Positions 33,740 through 42,346 of a DNA stretch of 64,000 bases are shown here, piece by piece. The notes below the pieces were generated by a model. The model made no database searches and had not been told where the DNA came from. It worked only from the letters and a program-made list of their open reading frames with translations. How positions within the stretch are numbered: the first letter of the stretch is position 1; each line of letters starts with the position of its first letter. The stretch is from Phytomonospora sp040655735 (lineage in GTDB: Bacteria > Actinomycetota > Actinomycetes > Mycobacteriales > Micromonosporaceae), in the NCBI RefSeq assembly GCF_040655735.1, contig NZ_JBFAKK010000014.1, positions 1 through 64,000 on the forward strand, written 5' to 3'. Position numbers and translations under genes: made by a program.

Positions 33740-34537
33740 ATGAGCCCCGCTGAGTTCGGCCGATCGGGCGATCGGGAGGACCGGCACGAGGAGCCCCTGG
33801 ACGACACGCTTCTCGACGCCGACCTTTTCGACTCGCCCGATCTGGACCCTCCTTCACCCCGCCGCCCTGTCGACGCCTCAGCTCCTCCCCTTGAGGTGGC
33901 CGACGAGGACCTCGACGGTCTTCGCTATGACGCGGCGGGCATGCCGGTCGGCCCGCGCAGGGTTCTGCCCATGCCGGACGAACCGAGCCCCTTGGCGGCC
34001 CGGTATCTGTTCCCGACCGAGAAGTACCGCGGCGAGTGGCGGCGGCACTGGATCCATCTGATGCCCGAGTTCGTCATCGGCGTCGCGGCCACGTTCATCA
34101 TGGGCTACGTATCCGGTCTGCTCGCGCGCAACGAGTCCTCGGCGGCCATGGGCGCCGTGGTGCTCGGCTGGCTGCTGGTGCTGGGCTGGGTCGGCTGGCG
34201 GGTCATGGACTGGTTCTTCGACCGCTTCATCCTCACCAACAAGCGCGTCATGGTCGTCTCCGGCGTCGTGACGCGCAAGGTCGCGATGATGCCGCTCCTG
34301 CGGGTCACCGACATGAAGTACGAGCAGTCCCCGATGGGCCGCATGCTCAACTACGGGACCTTCGTGCTGGAGTCGGCCGGTCAGGACCAGGCGCTGCGCG
34401 AGATCAAGCACCTCCCCGACCCCAACGAGCTCTACCTCCAGGTCGTGGAGGAGATGTACGAGCCCGACGCCGTCCAGGCGCGCGTCGAGGGCGAGGAGGA
34501 GACGGCCTCGTCGCCGAGCGCCGTCAACGACGCCTAG
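33740..34537 (+). CDS. PH-domain (bPH2/YdbT-like) membrane protein
   Basis: 265 aa. An acidic disordered N-terminus (~1-95) is followed by two membrane helices (FVIGVAATFIMGYVSGLL; AMGAVVLGWLLVLGWVGWR). A bacterial PH-like domain then starts DRFILTNKRVMVVSGVVTRK and includes LRVTDMKYEQSPMGRMLNYG. Bacterial PH membrane proteins are found with stress or envelope functions; no substrate is known. A terminator follows at 34549. Confidence 0.85.
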   Translation: MSPAEFGRSGDREDRHEEPLDDTLLDADLFDSPDLDPPSPRRPVDASAPPLEVADEDLDGLRYDAAGMPVGPRRVLPMPDEPSPLAARYLFPTEKYRGEWRRHWIHLMPEFVIGVAATFIMGYVSGLLARNESSAAMGAVVLGWLLVLGWVGWRVMDWFFDRFILTNKRVMVVSGVVTRKVAMMPLLRVTDMKYEQSPMGRMLNYGTFVLESAGQDQALREIKHLPDPNELYLQVVEEMYEPDAVQARVEGEEETASSPSAVNDA

Positions 34538-34548
34538 GCCCCTGCTTT

Positions 34549-34584
34549 CGACGAACCCCGCGCCTGAAGGTGCGGGGTTCGTCG
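34549..34584 (+). terminator. Terminator after PH-domain gene
   Basis: 13-bp perfect stem: CGACGAACCCCGC at 34549-34561 pairs with 34572-34584; the loop is 10 nt. It lies 12 bp past the stop codon. Confidence 0.85.
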
Positions 34585-35178
34585 TGTGCCGGGCAGGGCG
34601 CGGGGATGGCGGCGGCCCTCGTGCGCGCCGGTCGGGAAGCCGAGTAGCGCGGGTGGGACAGCTGAGCAGGGCGCGATCCCAAGCGGGAGGCGCGGCGCGG
34701 TGAGGGCGACCGCGCGATCCCATGCGGACAGCGCGGTCGTTTCGGCGGCGGTCGAGGCGTTGGGCCGCTCGCTCCTCCCTCCACGGTCGACCGTGGCGCG
34801 ACCCCGTGGCGAGGACGGCCTGGCCCTCGGGGCCGATGGTGTCCCCGACGGCGACGGTGTCGCCGTGCGGAAAGCCTGATTCCGCTCGCGCCGAGGCCCG
34901 CCGAGCCGCGACCGGTTCCCACCGTCGGCGCCAACGGCGGCGGAATCGCCGAAGCGGTCCGAAACCGGCAGCTTCCCTCCCGGCCCCACGCCGCCACAGA
35001 CCAGCCCACGCCGCCACAGACCAGGTGGCGCGGTACCCGCCACCGGCCCGGGCCCCTCGGACATCCGGCGGACGCGACGCCCCGCGAACACGTGACCCAC
35101 CCCGCAGAATTTTCCCGCCTCCGCGGCAACCCCCGCCACCCTCCACCGCGTTTACCTCCATGGACCCCCGGGAGACGA
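34585..35178. other. Non-coding region with short repeats, ahead of the sigma factor gene
   Basis: About 590 bp with no supported gene; open frames on both strands have no ribosome site or family pattern. It holds GCGCGATCCCA twice (near 34670 and 34714) and a 20-bp tandem duplication (34985-35024). GGGAGA at 35170-35175 serves the sigma-factor GTG at 35179. Confidence 0.45.
34985..35024 (+). repeat. 20-bp tandem duplication
   Basis: Two perfect, adjacent copies of CCCACGCCGCCACAGACCAG (34985-35004 and 35005-35024). It probably reflects recent slippage. Confidence 0.9.
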
Positions 35179-35721
35179 GTGGAATCGAAGACGAAGATCG
35201 AGGCCGACTTCCGTGACTTCGTCACGGCGCGGTCGGCGGCCCTGCACCGTTCGGCGTTCCTGCTGACCGGTAACTGGGCCACGGCCGAAGACCTGGTGCA
35301 GACCGCCCTGACGAAGACCTACCTCGCCTGGCGGCGCATCGGCGACATCGGCTCGGTCGAGGCCTACGCCAGACGAGTCCTGTTCACGACCAACGTCAGC
35401 TGGTGGCGGCGGATGTGGCGCAACGAGCATCCGACCGAGCAGCTCCCGGAGTCACCGGGCACCGACCACACCGACGCCCACGTCGAGCGGGACCTCATGT
35501 GGCGCTTCGTGCTCAAGCTCCCGCCGAAGCAGCGGGCCGTGCTCGTCCTGCGGTACTACGAGGACATGTCGGAGGCGGAGACGGCGAGCATGCTGGGCGT
35601 CGCCGCCGGCACGGTGAAGAGCCAGTGCTCGCGGGCGCTGGCGAACCTGCGCACCCAGCTCGCGGAGGCGGGCATAGAGATGGCGGCGACGAATCGACAC
35701 GGAAGGAGGCCGGCGACGTGA
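35179..35721 (+). CDS. ECF RNA polymerase sigma factor, SigE family
   Basis: 180 aa, GTG start with GGGAGA upstream. Region 2: FRDFVTARSAALHRSAFLLT, then WATAEDLVQTALTKTYLAW. Region 4: LPPKQRAVLVLRYYEDMSEA, then MLGVAAGTVKSQCSRALANL. This is the pattern of the actinobacterial SigE-family (SACE-type) ECF group. The stop overlaps the start of a membrane protein gene (GTGA), a probable co-regulated partner. Target promoters are not deducible from the window. Confidence 0.92.
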   Translation: MESKTKIEADFRDFVTARSAALHRSAFLLTGNWATAEDLVQTALTKTYLAWRRIGDIGSVEAYARRVLFTTNVSWWRRMWRNEHPTEQLPESPGTDHTDAHVERDLMWRFVLKLPPKQRAVLVLRYYEDMSEAETASMLGVAAGTVKSQCSRALANLRTQLAEAGIEMAATNRHGRRPAT

Positions 35722-36872
35722 CAAGGGAACTGGAACGAGTACTTCGCGCGACGTTCGAGGACCGCACGCAACCGGTCCCCCCGCAGTCGGAGGATCTCGC
35801 CGACTCCGTCATCGGCCGCGCCAGGGGAGTCCGGCGCCGCCGGGCCATGACCGGCGCCGCCTCGGCGCTGGCGGTGGTGGTGCTGGCCGGGTTCGGGCTG
35901 GTGTTCGGGCGGGAGTTCCTCCAGCCCGAGGAGGCGGTGCCCTCGGGCGACCAGCTGACCGTTCCCGTCATCCAGGGCCTGGACGTCGCGGTGCCCAAGC
36001 CCGCCGACGGCAAGGACCCCTACCTCCAGACCGGCGACGGCGTCCGCGTGGCGCTGCCCGGGGGCGAGAGTCTCGACAAGGCCGTCCGCCTCCCTGAGGG
36101 CTACCTCGCCATCACGACCAAGGACGACAGCGCCCGCCTTGTCTACTACCCGTTGTCGGGTCCCGCCGTGCCGATCACCGACGGCAAGAACCTGTCGATG
36201 GCCGTCGACATGACGGCCGAGAACGTCGCCGTCAGCCGCACCGAAGGCGTCGCGGTCCGCCTGGACGTCTACGACCTCAACGGGCTGCTCACGGCGACTC
36301 GGCAGGTCGCCCCCGAGAGCGTCCTCGAAGGCTGGAGCGCGGGCCTGGTCATGTACCGGGAACCGACCGGTCTGCACGCCTGGGATCCGCCCGCCGACGC
36401 CGTCATGTCCGCGCCGGAGGACCAGAACCTGCGCTTCATGGGCTCCAGCGTCGACTGGAAGACCTATGCCCTGTTCGAGACGCCGACCCAGACCTGCCTG
36501 GTCACGGTGGTGCCCACCGAGGGCTTCGACATCGACCTCGACTACTGCTACGACGGGGTCATCCCGTCGGAGGTGATCGGCGTTTCGCCCAACGGCGACT
36601 GGTTCGTCGGCCGCGGAATGTCGGAGCCGACCGGCGAGTCGGAGTTCATCAGCACCTACCTGGCGCAGGACCTGATCTCGGACAACGCCGGCAGCATGGC
36701 CAACCTCGGCGTCACCGACGTCTCGGACTGGGTGTGGGAGTCGGAGAGCTCGATCCTCTACCGAACCCCCAACGGCTGGTACCGCATGGATCTCTACAGT
36801 CGGTCGAGCGAGGCGCTGGCGATTCCGCCGGGTTCCTCGGCCTACCCGATACCGCGCGCGTTCACGGGGTGA
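35718..36872 (+). CDS. Membrane-anchored partner of the ECF sigma factor
   Basis: 384 aa, GTG start with GGAAGGAGG 8 nt upstream. A cytoplasmic N-terminus of about 45 residues (ELERVLRATFEDRTQPVPPQ) precedes one membrane helix (MTGAASALAVVVLAGFGLVF). A large extracytoplasmic domain follows, predicted beta-rich and WD/beta-propeller-like, with two cysteines (QTCLVT, DYCYDG). No zinc-binding anti-sigma motif (HxxxCxxC) is present. An anti-sigma or sensor role is inferred only from the overlap with the sigma gene. Confidence 0.75.
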   Translation: MTRELERVLRATFEDRTQPVPPQSEDLADSVIGRARGVRRRRAMTGAASALAVVVLAGFGLVFGREFLQPEEAVPSGDQLTVPVIQGLDVAVPKPADGKDPYLQTGDGVRVALPGGESLDKAVRLPEGYLAITTKDDSARLVYYPLSGPAVPITDGKNLSMAVDMTAENVAVSRTEGVAVRLDVYDLNGLLTATRQVAPESVLEGWSAGLVMYREPTGLHAWDPPADAVMSAPEDQNLRFMGSSVDWKTYALFETPTQTCLVTVVPTEGFDIDLDYCYDGVIPSEVIGVSPNGDWFVGRGMSEPTGESEFISTYLAQDLISDNAGSMANLGVTDVSDWVWESESSILYRTPNGWYRMDLYSRSSEALAIPPGSSAYPIPRAFTG

Positions 36873-36934
36873 CGCCCGTCGCCCCGGATGACCGTTCGCT
36901 CACCTGAACCCGGCGTCGGTGCTATCCATATGTC

Positions 36935-37555
36935 GTGAATGGAATCGGACTCGTCGGCGAGGCGTTCGTGACGCTCTTCGTCATCATGGACCCTCCCGGC
37001 GTCGTGCCGATCTTCCTCGCCCTCACCGGTGCGATGGACGCCAAGGCGCGCAACAAGGCGGCCTTCCAGGCGACCCTGCTCTCGCTGGGCGTGATCAGCC
37101 TGTTCGCCTTGGCGGGCAAGCAGATCCTGCACTACCTCGGCGTCGACCTGCCCGCGCTCCAGGGCGCCGGCGGGCTGCTGCTCCTGCTGGTCGCGCTTGA
37201 GCTGCTGACCGGCAAGGCCGACGACCCCGGGTCGAGCGGGGCGTCCAATGTGGCCCTGGTGCCGTTGGGCACGCCGCTGCTGGCCGGGCCGGGTGCGATC
37301 GTCGCGGTCATCCTCTTCGTGCAGGACGCCGACAACGCCGGGGGCTACGGCGGGTACATCGCGGTGGCGCTGGCGATCCTGGGCGTGCACATCGGGATCT
37401 ACCTGGCGATGCGCTTCTCGTCAGTGATCGTGCGCGTCATCAAGCGCGGGGGCATCGAGGTCCTGACCCGCATCGCGGGTCTTCTTCTCGCGGCCATCGC
37501 GGTGCAGCTCATCGCCGCCTCGATCTTCGGCTACATCGAGCTTTTCAAGAGTTGA
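36935..37555 (+). CDS. MarC-family integral membrane protein
   Basis: 206 aa, GTG start, six membrane helices. Family hallmarks: VTLFVIMDPPGVVPIFLAL near the N-terminus, the central VALVPLGTPLLAGPGAI, and the closing RIAGLLLAAIAVQLI. The name stems from a Mar-linked gene in E. coli, but a resistance role is not supported; the cargo is unknown. Its last 135 bp overlap a convergent small gene. Confidence 0.92.
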   Translation: MNGIGLVGEAFVTLFVIMDPPGVVPIFLALTGAMDAKARNKAAFQATLLSLGVISLFALAGKQILHYLGVDLPALQGAGGLLLLLVALELLTGKADDPGSSGASNVALVPLGTPLLAGPGAIVAVILFVQDADNAGGYGGYIAVALAILGVHIGIYLAMRFSSVIVRVIKRGGIEVLTRIAGLLLAAIAVQLIAASIFGYIELFKS

Positions 37556-37780
37556 GGTCTTGCGGCGGTAGATGACCGCGACGCCCGACTCCAGGTCGAT
37601 GCGGTCCATCTGCATGCCGTTGCCGATGTCCTCCCGCATGTTCTCCTGCTCTTGAATGAGCTCGGTCTGCTTGCGGCGTGCGGGCTGCACGAAACCTTCG
37701 AGCTCAGCGAGGCCGGCCGACATCGCCGCCACACTCGAATCGTTGTCGTCGCCTCCGCGCAACCAGCGCAGTAGACCCAT
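37421..37780 (-). CDS. Small DUF6191-like protein with tail antisense to marC
   Basis: 119 aa. The ATG at 37780 has GGGAGGAG 7 nt upstream. The N-terminal ~75 residues (MGLLRWLRGG; FVQPARRKQTELIQEQEN; MDRIDLESGVAVIYRRK) resemble small actinobacterial proteins that end shortly after an IDLxSGxAVIxRRK-type motif. The following ~45 residues are encoded entirely within the 3' end of convergent marC. An earlier stop may have been lost. The extended Fur frame also overlaps it. Confidence 0.6.
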   Translation of the reverse strand: MGLLRWLRGGDDNDSSVAAMSAGLAELEGFVQPARRKQTELIQEQENMREDIGNGMQMDRIDLESGVAVIYRRKTSTLEKLDVAEDRGGDELHRDGREKKTRDAGQDLDAPALDDAHDH

Positions 37781-38277
37781 CGGTTCGCTCCTCCCAGCAG
37801 GTACAGATCGATTGTGACACCTGAGGGGGTCGCTTGTCGCCACCCGAAGCAGCGGTCCTGTAACGACCGGCTGTTCTGGCAGTTGGGGCACAGGCCCCAG
37901 TAGGTCACTTCCGCCTCTTCGATCTTGAAGCCGCGGGCGAGGGCCGGTTCGAGGCACGGGGCGTCCTCGTCGGCGAGTTCGACGTCGCAGACCTCGCCGC
38001 ACTGGCGGCACACGAGGTGGTGGTGGCTGTCGCCGGCCCGGGCCTCGTACCGGGTGTGGCTCCCCGCGGGTTCCAGGCGGCGGGCGAGCCCGACGTCGGT
38101 GAGCGCGTTGAGCACGTCGTAGGCGGCCTGGGTGGACAGGGAGCTAACCCTGCGCCGGGCCCTGGTGATGATCTCGTCGACCTCGGGGTGCCCGCCCTCT
38201 TGGAGCACGTCGAGCACCGCGAGTCTCTGCCGGGTGACTCGCAATCCATGGGATCGCAGTAGACGCTCGCTCTGCAC
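37531..38277 (-). CDS. Fur-family metalloregulator with abnormal C-terminal extension
   Basis: 248 aa from a GTG at 38277. The first ~134 residues are a complete Fur-type repressor: winged helix (LRSHGLRVTRQRLAVLDVLQ; SLSTQAAYDVLNALTDVGL), the metal segment SHHHLVCRQCGEVCDVEL, and the closing WGLCPNCQ. Both structural zinc CxxC pairs are present. Relatives normally end near residue 140, but no stop occurs here. The frame runs on 114 residues through the ribosome site and body of the next gene, with low-complexity sequence. The core is firmly a FurA/CatR-like oxidative or metal stress regulator; the tail is doubtful. Confidence 0.8.
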   Translation of the reverse strand: MQSERLLRSHGLRVTRQRLAVLDVLQEGGHPEVDEIITRARRRVSSLSTQAAYDVLNALTDVGLARRLEPAGSHTRYEARAGDSHHHLVCRQCGEVCDVELADEDAPCLEPALARGFKIEEAEVTYWGLCPNCQNSRSLQDRCFGWRQATPSGVTIDLYLLGGANRWVYCAGCAEATTTIRVWRRCRPASLSSKVSCSPHAASRPSSFKSRRTCGRTSATACRWTASTWSRASRSSTAARPQLLKSSM

Positions 38278-38288
38278 GTGATCAAACT

Positions 38289-38305
38289 TTCCACGCGCGG
38301 TGGAA
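38289..38305. promoter_or_regulatory. Inverted repeat ahead of the Fur gene
   Basis: TTCCAC (38289-38294) and GTGGAA (38300-38305) separated by GCGCG, 12 bp upstream of the Fur start codon, between it and the divergent DUF2231 gene. Its position fits an autoregulatory operator, but it does not match a classical Fur box. Confidence 0.4.
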
Positions 38306-38398
38306 GGGGTCAAATGGAAATGGGACCTTACCGGCGTGATCAAGGACACCGAAACGTCGCCGATCGGCCGCAAAGCGCAGATGGTGTTGAATGGGGCG

Positions 38399-38959
38399 AT
38401 GCCCGATACCGTCGACGGTCTGCCTCTTCATCCCCTTCTCGTACACCTCCCGCTCGTGCTCGTGCCCATGCTCGTTCTTCTTCTGCTGGCCTATGTCCTG
38501 ATTCCTCCGCTGCGCAGACGCGTCGGGTGGGCCGTGGTGATCCTCGCCGTACTGGCGCCGGTCGCGGTCTTCTTCACGCGGTGGACCGGGAAGTCATTCG
38601 CTGATTCGATCATCGCCGGGACTTCCGGCGCGGCACCGGCGACGCCCGAGAAGGCCGAACAGATCGCCGAGCACGGGATGTTCGGCGACTGGCTGCTGTG
38701 GCTGACGATCGCCGTGCTGCCGCTCACGCTGCTGTTCGGCGGCCTCGAACGCGGCCGCCGCAGCGCCCGGGCCCGCGCCGACCGCCCCTTCGCGAAGAAG
38801 GAGGGCGAGGACGCACCGCCCAAGCCGATCGACGATCCGGCGGCGGGCGGGCGCAAGCTCTTCATGGTCGTCATCGGCGTCCTGCTCATCGCCACGGCCG
38901 CCGCGGCCGGCTACGTCGCCTTCAAATCCGGGCACACCGGGGCGAAGACGCACTGGTGA
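38399..38959 (+). CDS. DUF2231 membrane protein
   Basis: 186 aa from the ATG at 38399 (MPDTVDGLPLHPLLVHLPLV), which aligns with the usual DUF2231 start; in-frame starts at 38381 and 38300 are possible. Four membrane helices, the HPLLVHLP motif near the N-terminus, and a charged cytoplasmic loop (RRSARARADRPFAKKEGED). Function unknown; family members occur with redox and stress genes. It is divergent from the Fur regulator, which may control it. Confidence 0.82.
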   Translation: MPDTVDGLPLHPLLVHLPLVLVPMLVLLLLAYVLIPPLRRRVGWAVVILAVLAPVAVFFTRWTGKSFADSIIAGTSGAAPATPEKAEQIAEHGMFGDWLLWLTIAVLPLTLLFGGLERGRRSARARADRPFAKKEGEDAPPKPIDDPAAGGRKLFMVVIGVLLIATAAAAGYVAFKSGHTGAKTHW

Positions 38960-39005
38960 CAGTGTTGTTCACGGTGCGGTGAACGGCGGTGAGTAGCTTT
39001 GAGCC

Positions 39006-40061
39006 GTGAAGCCGACCCCAGCCGAGGGAATCCGCGCCGTGAACAGCTCCGCCCCTCCTGACGGCGCGCGCGTCAAACGCCCGACCATGGTCGACGTCGC
39101 CCGCCACGCCGGGGTGAGCCTGAAGACCGTTTCCCGCGTGGTCAACGCCGAGCCGACCGTCAACGCCGAACTCGTCGACCGGGTCCTGGCCGCCGTCGCC
39201 GCGCTGGGCTTCCAGCGCAACCAGCTCGCCAGCACGCTGCGCGCCGGGCGGCGCACGGCGACCGTCGGGCTGGTCATCGAGGAGCTGGCCAACCCCTTCT
39301 ACTCGACGATCGCCTCGGTCGCCGCCGAGGTCGCCGCGCAGCACGACACGATGCTGATCACGGCCAGCTCCGAGGAGGACGCCGAAGCGGAGCGGCGGCT
39401 GGTGTTCGACCTGTGCTCCCGTCGCGTCGACGGGCTGCTCGTGGTCCCGGCCGGCGCCGACCACTCCTTCCTGCGGCCCGAGGTCGAGATGGGCGTGCAG
39501 GTGGTGTTCCTCGACCGGCCCAGCGGCGGCCTGCCCGCCGACACCGTCCTCATCGACAACCGGGGCGGGGCCAGGGAGGCCGTGGACGCGCTGCTGGCGG
39601 CCGGGCACCGGCGTATCGCGGTCCTGCTCGACTCGGTGTCGGTCTACACGATGAGAGAGCGCCTGGGCGGGTTCCACGACGCCATCGCCGACGCGGGACT
39701 GCCCGCCGACGTGGTGCGCATCGCCGAGGGCGTCGCCGACCCGGCGGGAGCCGCCGCGGCGGTCGCCGAACTGCTCGACGGCCCGAACCCGCCGACGGCG
39801 TTCTTCGCGGTCAACAACCGCATCACCGTGGGGGCCGTGCAGGAGCTGTGGCGGCGGGGGAGCGAGGCCGAACTGGTCGGCTTCGACGACTTCGAGTTGT
39901 CGCACCTGATGCCCCGGCCGCTGACGGTCGTCGCCTACGACACCGCCGCGATGGCCAGGCGGGCGACGGAGATGCTCTTCGACCGGATCCGGGGCGACCG
40001 CTCGTCGCCGCGCACCGAGATCATCGGCACGCGGCTCGTGTCGCGCGGGGTCCGGCGCTAG
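39006..40061 (+). CDS. LacI-family transcriptional regulator
   Basis: 351 aa. N-terminal HTH MVDVARHAGVSLKTVSRVVN with hinge LASTLRAGRRT, then a periplasmic-binding-protein-like effector domain (TVGLVIEELANPFYSTIASV; VFLDRPSGGLPADTVLIDN; VGFDDFELSHLM). The N-terminus before the HTH is long (~27 residues), so a GTG at 39039 is also possible. No sugar transporter is adjacent, so the effector and targets are unknown. Confidence 0.9.
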   Translation: MKPTPAEGIRAVNSSAPPDGARVKRPTMVDVARHAGVSLKTVSRVVNAEPTVNAELVDRVLAAVAALGFQRNQLASTLRAGRRTATVGLVIEELANPFYSTIASVAAEVAAQHDTMLITASSEEDAEAERRLVFDLCSRRVDGLLVVPAGADHSFLRPEVEMGVQVVFLDRPSGGLPADTVLIDNRGGAREAVDALLAAGHRRIAVLLDSVSVYTMRERLGGFHDAIADAGLPADVVRIAEGVADPAGAAAAVAELLDGPNPPTAFFAVNNRITVGAVQELWRRGSEAELVGFDDFELSHLMPRPLTVVAYDTAAMARRATEMLFDRIRGDRSSPRTEIIGTRLVSRGVRR

Positions 40062-40068
40062 GGCACCG

Positions 40069-40380
40069 TCAGCTGATCGCCCGGACGATCACGACCAGGA
40101 GCAGGATCAGCATCACGGCGCCGAAGAGGATGCCCAGCCCGACACTGAACGTGCGGGCCGAGCGTTCGGCCGCGTCGGCGGCCGCGTGGTCCTGCGCGGG
40201 CATCGTCCGCGGCGGGGCCGCGTTGACGACGACCGGCACGCGCCAGCCACGTGGTGGAGGCGTGGCGCGTGGAGGACCGTCGTAGCGGGGTGACGGCGCC
40301 GCGGGCGGCACCACCACCTCCATGTTCCCGGCGTCGCCGCCTTCAGCGGGGCGACGCCATACCGCGTCTGAATCGGTCAC
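40069..40380 (-). CDS. Small C-tail-anchored membrane protein
   Basis: 103 aa, GTG start at 40380 (VTDSDAVWRRPAEGG). Proline-rich cytoplasmic part (PPAAPSPRYDGPPRATPPPR), then QDHAAADAAERSARTFSVG and one C-terminal membrane helix (ILFGAVMLILLLVVIVRAI). Small proteins of this layout are conserved beside the RhlE-type helicase in actinobacteria. Function unknown. Confidence 0.7.
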   Translation of the reverse strand: MTDSDAVWRRPAEGGDAGNMEVVVPPAAPSPRYDGPPRATPPPRGWRVPVVVNAAPPRTMPAQDHAAADAAERSARTFSVGLGILFGAVMLILLLVVIVRAIS

Positions 40381-40393
40381 GGTGTCGATGGTA

Positions 40394-42166
40394 TTACTCG
40401 GACGCGCCCTCACCGGCGGGACGACGGCGACGACGGCGACGCGGACGCGCCGAACCCTCTGCCGCCGCGGGCGCCGCCTGCGCCTGCGAATCCGTGGCGG
40501 TACCCGTCGACTCGCCCGTCACCTTGCGGCGCGTGCGGTTGCGGCGGGGCTTCTGCTCGGCGTCGCCGTCGGCCGACGAGGTCGACTCCGGCGACTGCGG
40601 ACGGTCTCCCGCCGCACGCTCGCGCGAGGGCTTCTCGCCCGCGGGCTTGCGTCCACCGCCGCCACCGGGCGTGCGTCGGCGCTTGTTGCGGCCGCCGGCG
40701 CTCTTTCCACCCTCGACGTCGATGTTCTCCTCGGCGAGGAGTCCTTCGCGCTGCCGCTCCTTGGTGGGCAGCTCTCCGGTGATGTCGGTCGGGATGTCCA
40801 GATCGGTGTAGAGGTGATCCGAGGTGTGGTAGGTCTCGGCCGGCGAGGGCAGGTCGAGGTTGAGCGTCTTGTCGATGATCTTCCAGCGCGGAGTGTCCTC
40901 CCAGCTCACGAAGGTCACCGCGACGCCGGTCGCGCCGGCCCGGCCGGTGCGCCCGATGCGGTGCACGTAGGTGTCGGCGTCCTCGGGGCTGTCGTAGTTG
41001 ATCACGTGCGTGACGTCGGTGACGTCGAGACCGCGCGCGGCGACGTCGGTGGCGACCAGCACGTCGATCTTGCCGCTGCGGAAGGCCCGCAGGGCACGCT
41101 CGCGAGCGCTCTGCCCGAGGTCTCCGTGGACCGCGGCGACCGCGAAGCCGCGGAATTCGAGGTCGTCGGCGACGCGCTGGGTGTGGCGCTTCGTACGCGA
41201 GAACACGATGGTCAGACCGCGGCCGTTCGCCTGGAGGATCCGGGCGAGCACCTCGATCTTGTTGAGCGAGTGCGTCAGGTACGCGAGCTGCTTGACCTGC
41301 CCGCTGGGGGCGGTGTCCACGGCCACGTCGGCGTGGATCGTCACCGGCTGGTGCTGGTAGCGGCGCGCGAGGGCCACGATGGCGTCGGGCATCGTCGCGG
41401 AGAACAGCATCGTCTGACGCTGCTCGGGAAGCTGCTTGAGCAGCTTCTCCACGTCGTCGGCGAAGCCGAGGTCGAGCATCCGGTCGGCCTCGTCGAGGAC
41501 GACCGCGCCGACGCCGTCGAGGCGCAGGTGCTTGGACTTCATCAGGTCGATGAGGCGCCCGGGCGTGCCGACCACGATCTCCACACCGCGGCGCAGGGCC
41601 TCGATCTGGGGCTCGTAGGCGCGACCGCCGTAAACGGGGAGGACGCGGATGCCGCGAAGGCTGCCGGCGATCTCGATGTCACGCGAGACCTGGAGACCCA
41701 GCTCACGCGTGGGGACCACGACGAGCGCCTGGGGGCGTCCGTCGGTGCCCTCGTCGGGTCCGAGCACGCGCTCAAGGAGCGGGATGCCGAAGCCGAGGGT
41801 CTTGCCGGTGCCGGTGGGCGCGCGGCCGATGACGTCGGCGCCGCGCATCGCGATCGGGATCGCGTACTCCTGGATGGCGAACGCGCGGTTGATGCCGACG
41901 GCGCTCAGTGCCTCGACGGTCTCGGCGCGCACGCCGAGCTCCGCGAGGGTCGGGCTGTCTTCACGAACCGGGGCGACCGGCTTGAGCTCGCCGATCACGG
42001 TGTCGGTCTCGCCCGGGGGTTGGTTTTCTGTATCGCTGTACAGTGCAGAATTCCTAACTGATTCTCGGCTTGCCTTCGCCGACGCGGACCGAGCATCGGT
42101 TCCCTCGGCGTCACAGGCCGTTTGACCCCCGGGGGCACCCCGGGCGGCTGGTGATCCGGCGTTCAC
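40394..42166 (-). CDS. DEAD-box ATP-dependent RNA helicase (RhlE-type)
   Basis: 590 aa, GTG start. Helicase core ~65-435: Q motif (FAIQ), motif I APTGTGKT, Ia PTRELGLQ, Ib TPGRL, II DEAD in VVLDEADRMLDLG, III SATMP, V ATDVAARGLD, VI HRIGRTGRAG. The C-terminal ~140 residues are disordered and very basic (KRRRTPGGGGGRK; RRNRTRRK; RPRRRRRRRP), a typical RNA-binding tail. It remodels RNA or ribosome-assembly intermediates. The start overlaps the stop of a 7-codon frame that has a perfect ribosome site. The syntenic mycobacterial gene is Rv3211. Confidence 0.92.
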   Translation of the reverse strand: MNAGSPAARGAPGGQTACDAEGTDARSASAKASRESVRNSALYSDTENQPPGETDTVIGELKPVAPVREDSPTLAELGVRAETVEALSAVGINRAFAIQEYAIPIAMRGADVIGRAPTGTGKTLGFGIPLLERVLGPDEGTDGRPQALVVVPTRELGLQVSRDIEIAGSLRGIRVLPVYGGRAYEPQIEALRRGVEIVVGTPGRLIDLMKSKHLRLDGVGAVVLDEADRMLDLGFADDVEKLLKQLPEQRQTMLFSATMPDAIVALARRYQHQPVTIHADVAVDTAPSGQVKQLAYLTHSLNKIEVLARILQANGRGLTIVFSRTKRHTQRVADDLEFRGFAVAAVHGDLGQSARERALRAFRSGKIDVLVATDVAARGLDVTDVTHVINYDSPEDADTYVHRIGRTGRAGATGVAVTFVSWEDTPRWKIIDKTLNLDLPSPAETYHTSDHLYTDLDIPTDITGELPTKERQREGLLAEENIDVEGGKSAGGRNKRRRTPGGGGGRKPAGEKPSRERAAGDRPQSPESTSSADGDAEQKPRRNRTRRKVTGESTGTATDSQAQAAPAAAEGSARPRRRRRRRPAGEGASE

Positions 42167-42186
42167 GCGGATCTAAACTCCTCCAT
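42163..42186 (-). CDS. Possible 7-codon leader peptide for the helicase gene
   Basis: ATG at 42186, product MEEFRSA, stop TGA overlapping the helicase GTG (GTGA). GGAGG lies 7 nt before the ATG, a better site than any at the helicase start itself. Alternatively the GGAGGAG just after this ATG is the helicase's own ribosome site, with 11-nt spacing. Confidence 0.45.
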   Translation of the reverse strand: MEEFRSA

Positions 42187-42346
42187 GGTACGTCCTCCGG
42201 AGGAAATAGCCACCTTGAGCAGGTGTGGGGGGTAATGAGCTTCACCCTCGTCTCGGCCCGGCCGTCCGCCGGCCACGCCTGAGGGCCCCCGAATTAGCCT
42301 CCCGCACAGGGCCGCGCGGCGCCCGGGAACCGATAATCTTCCCGAC

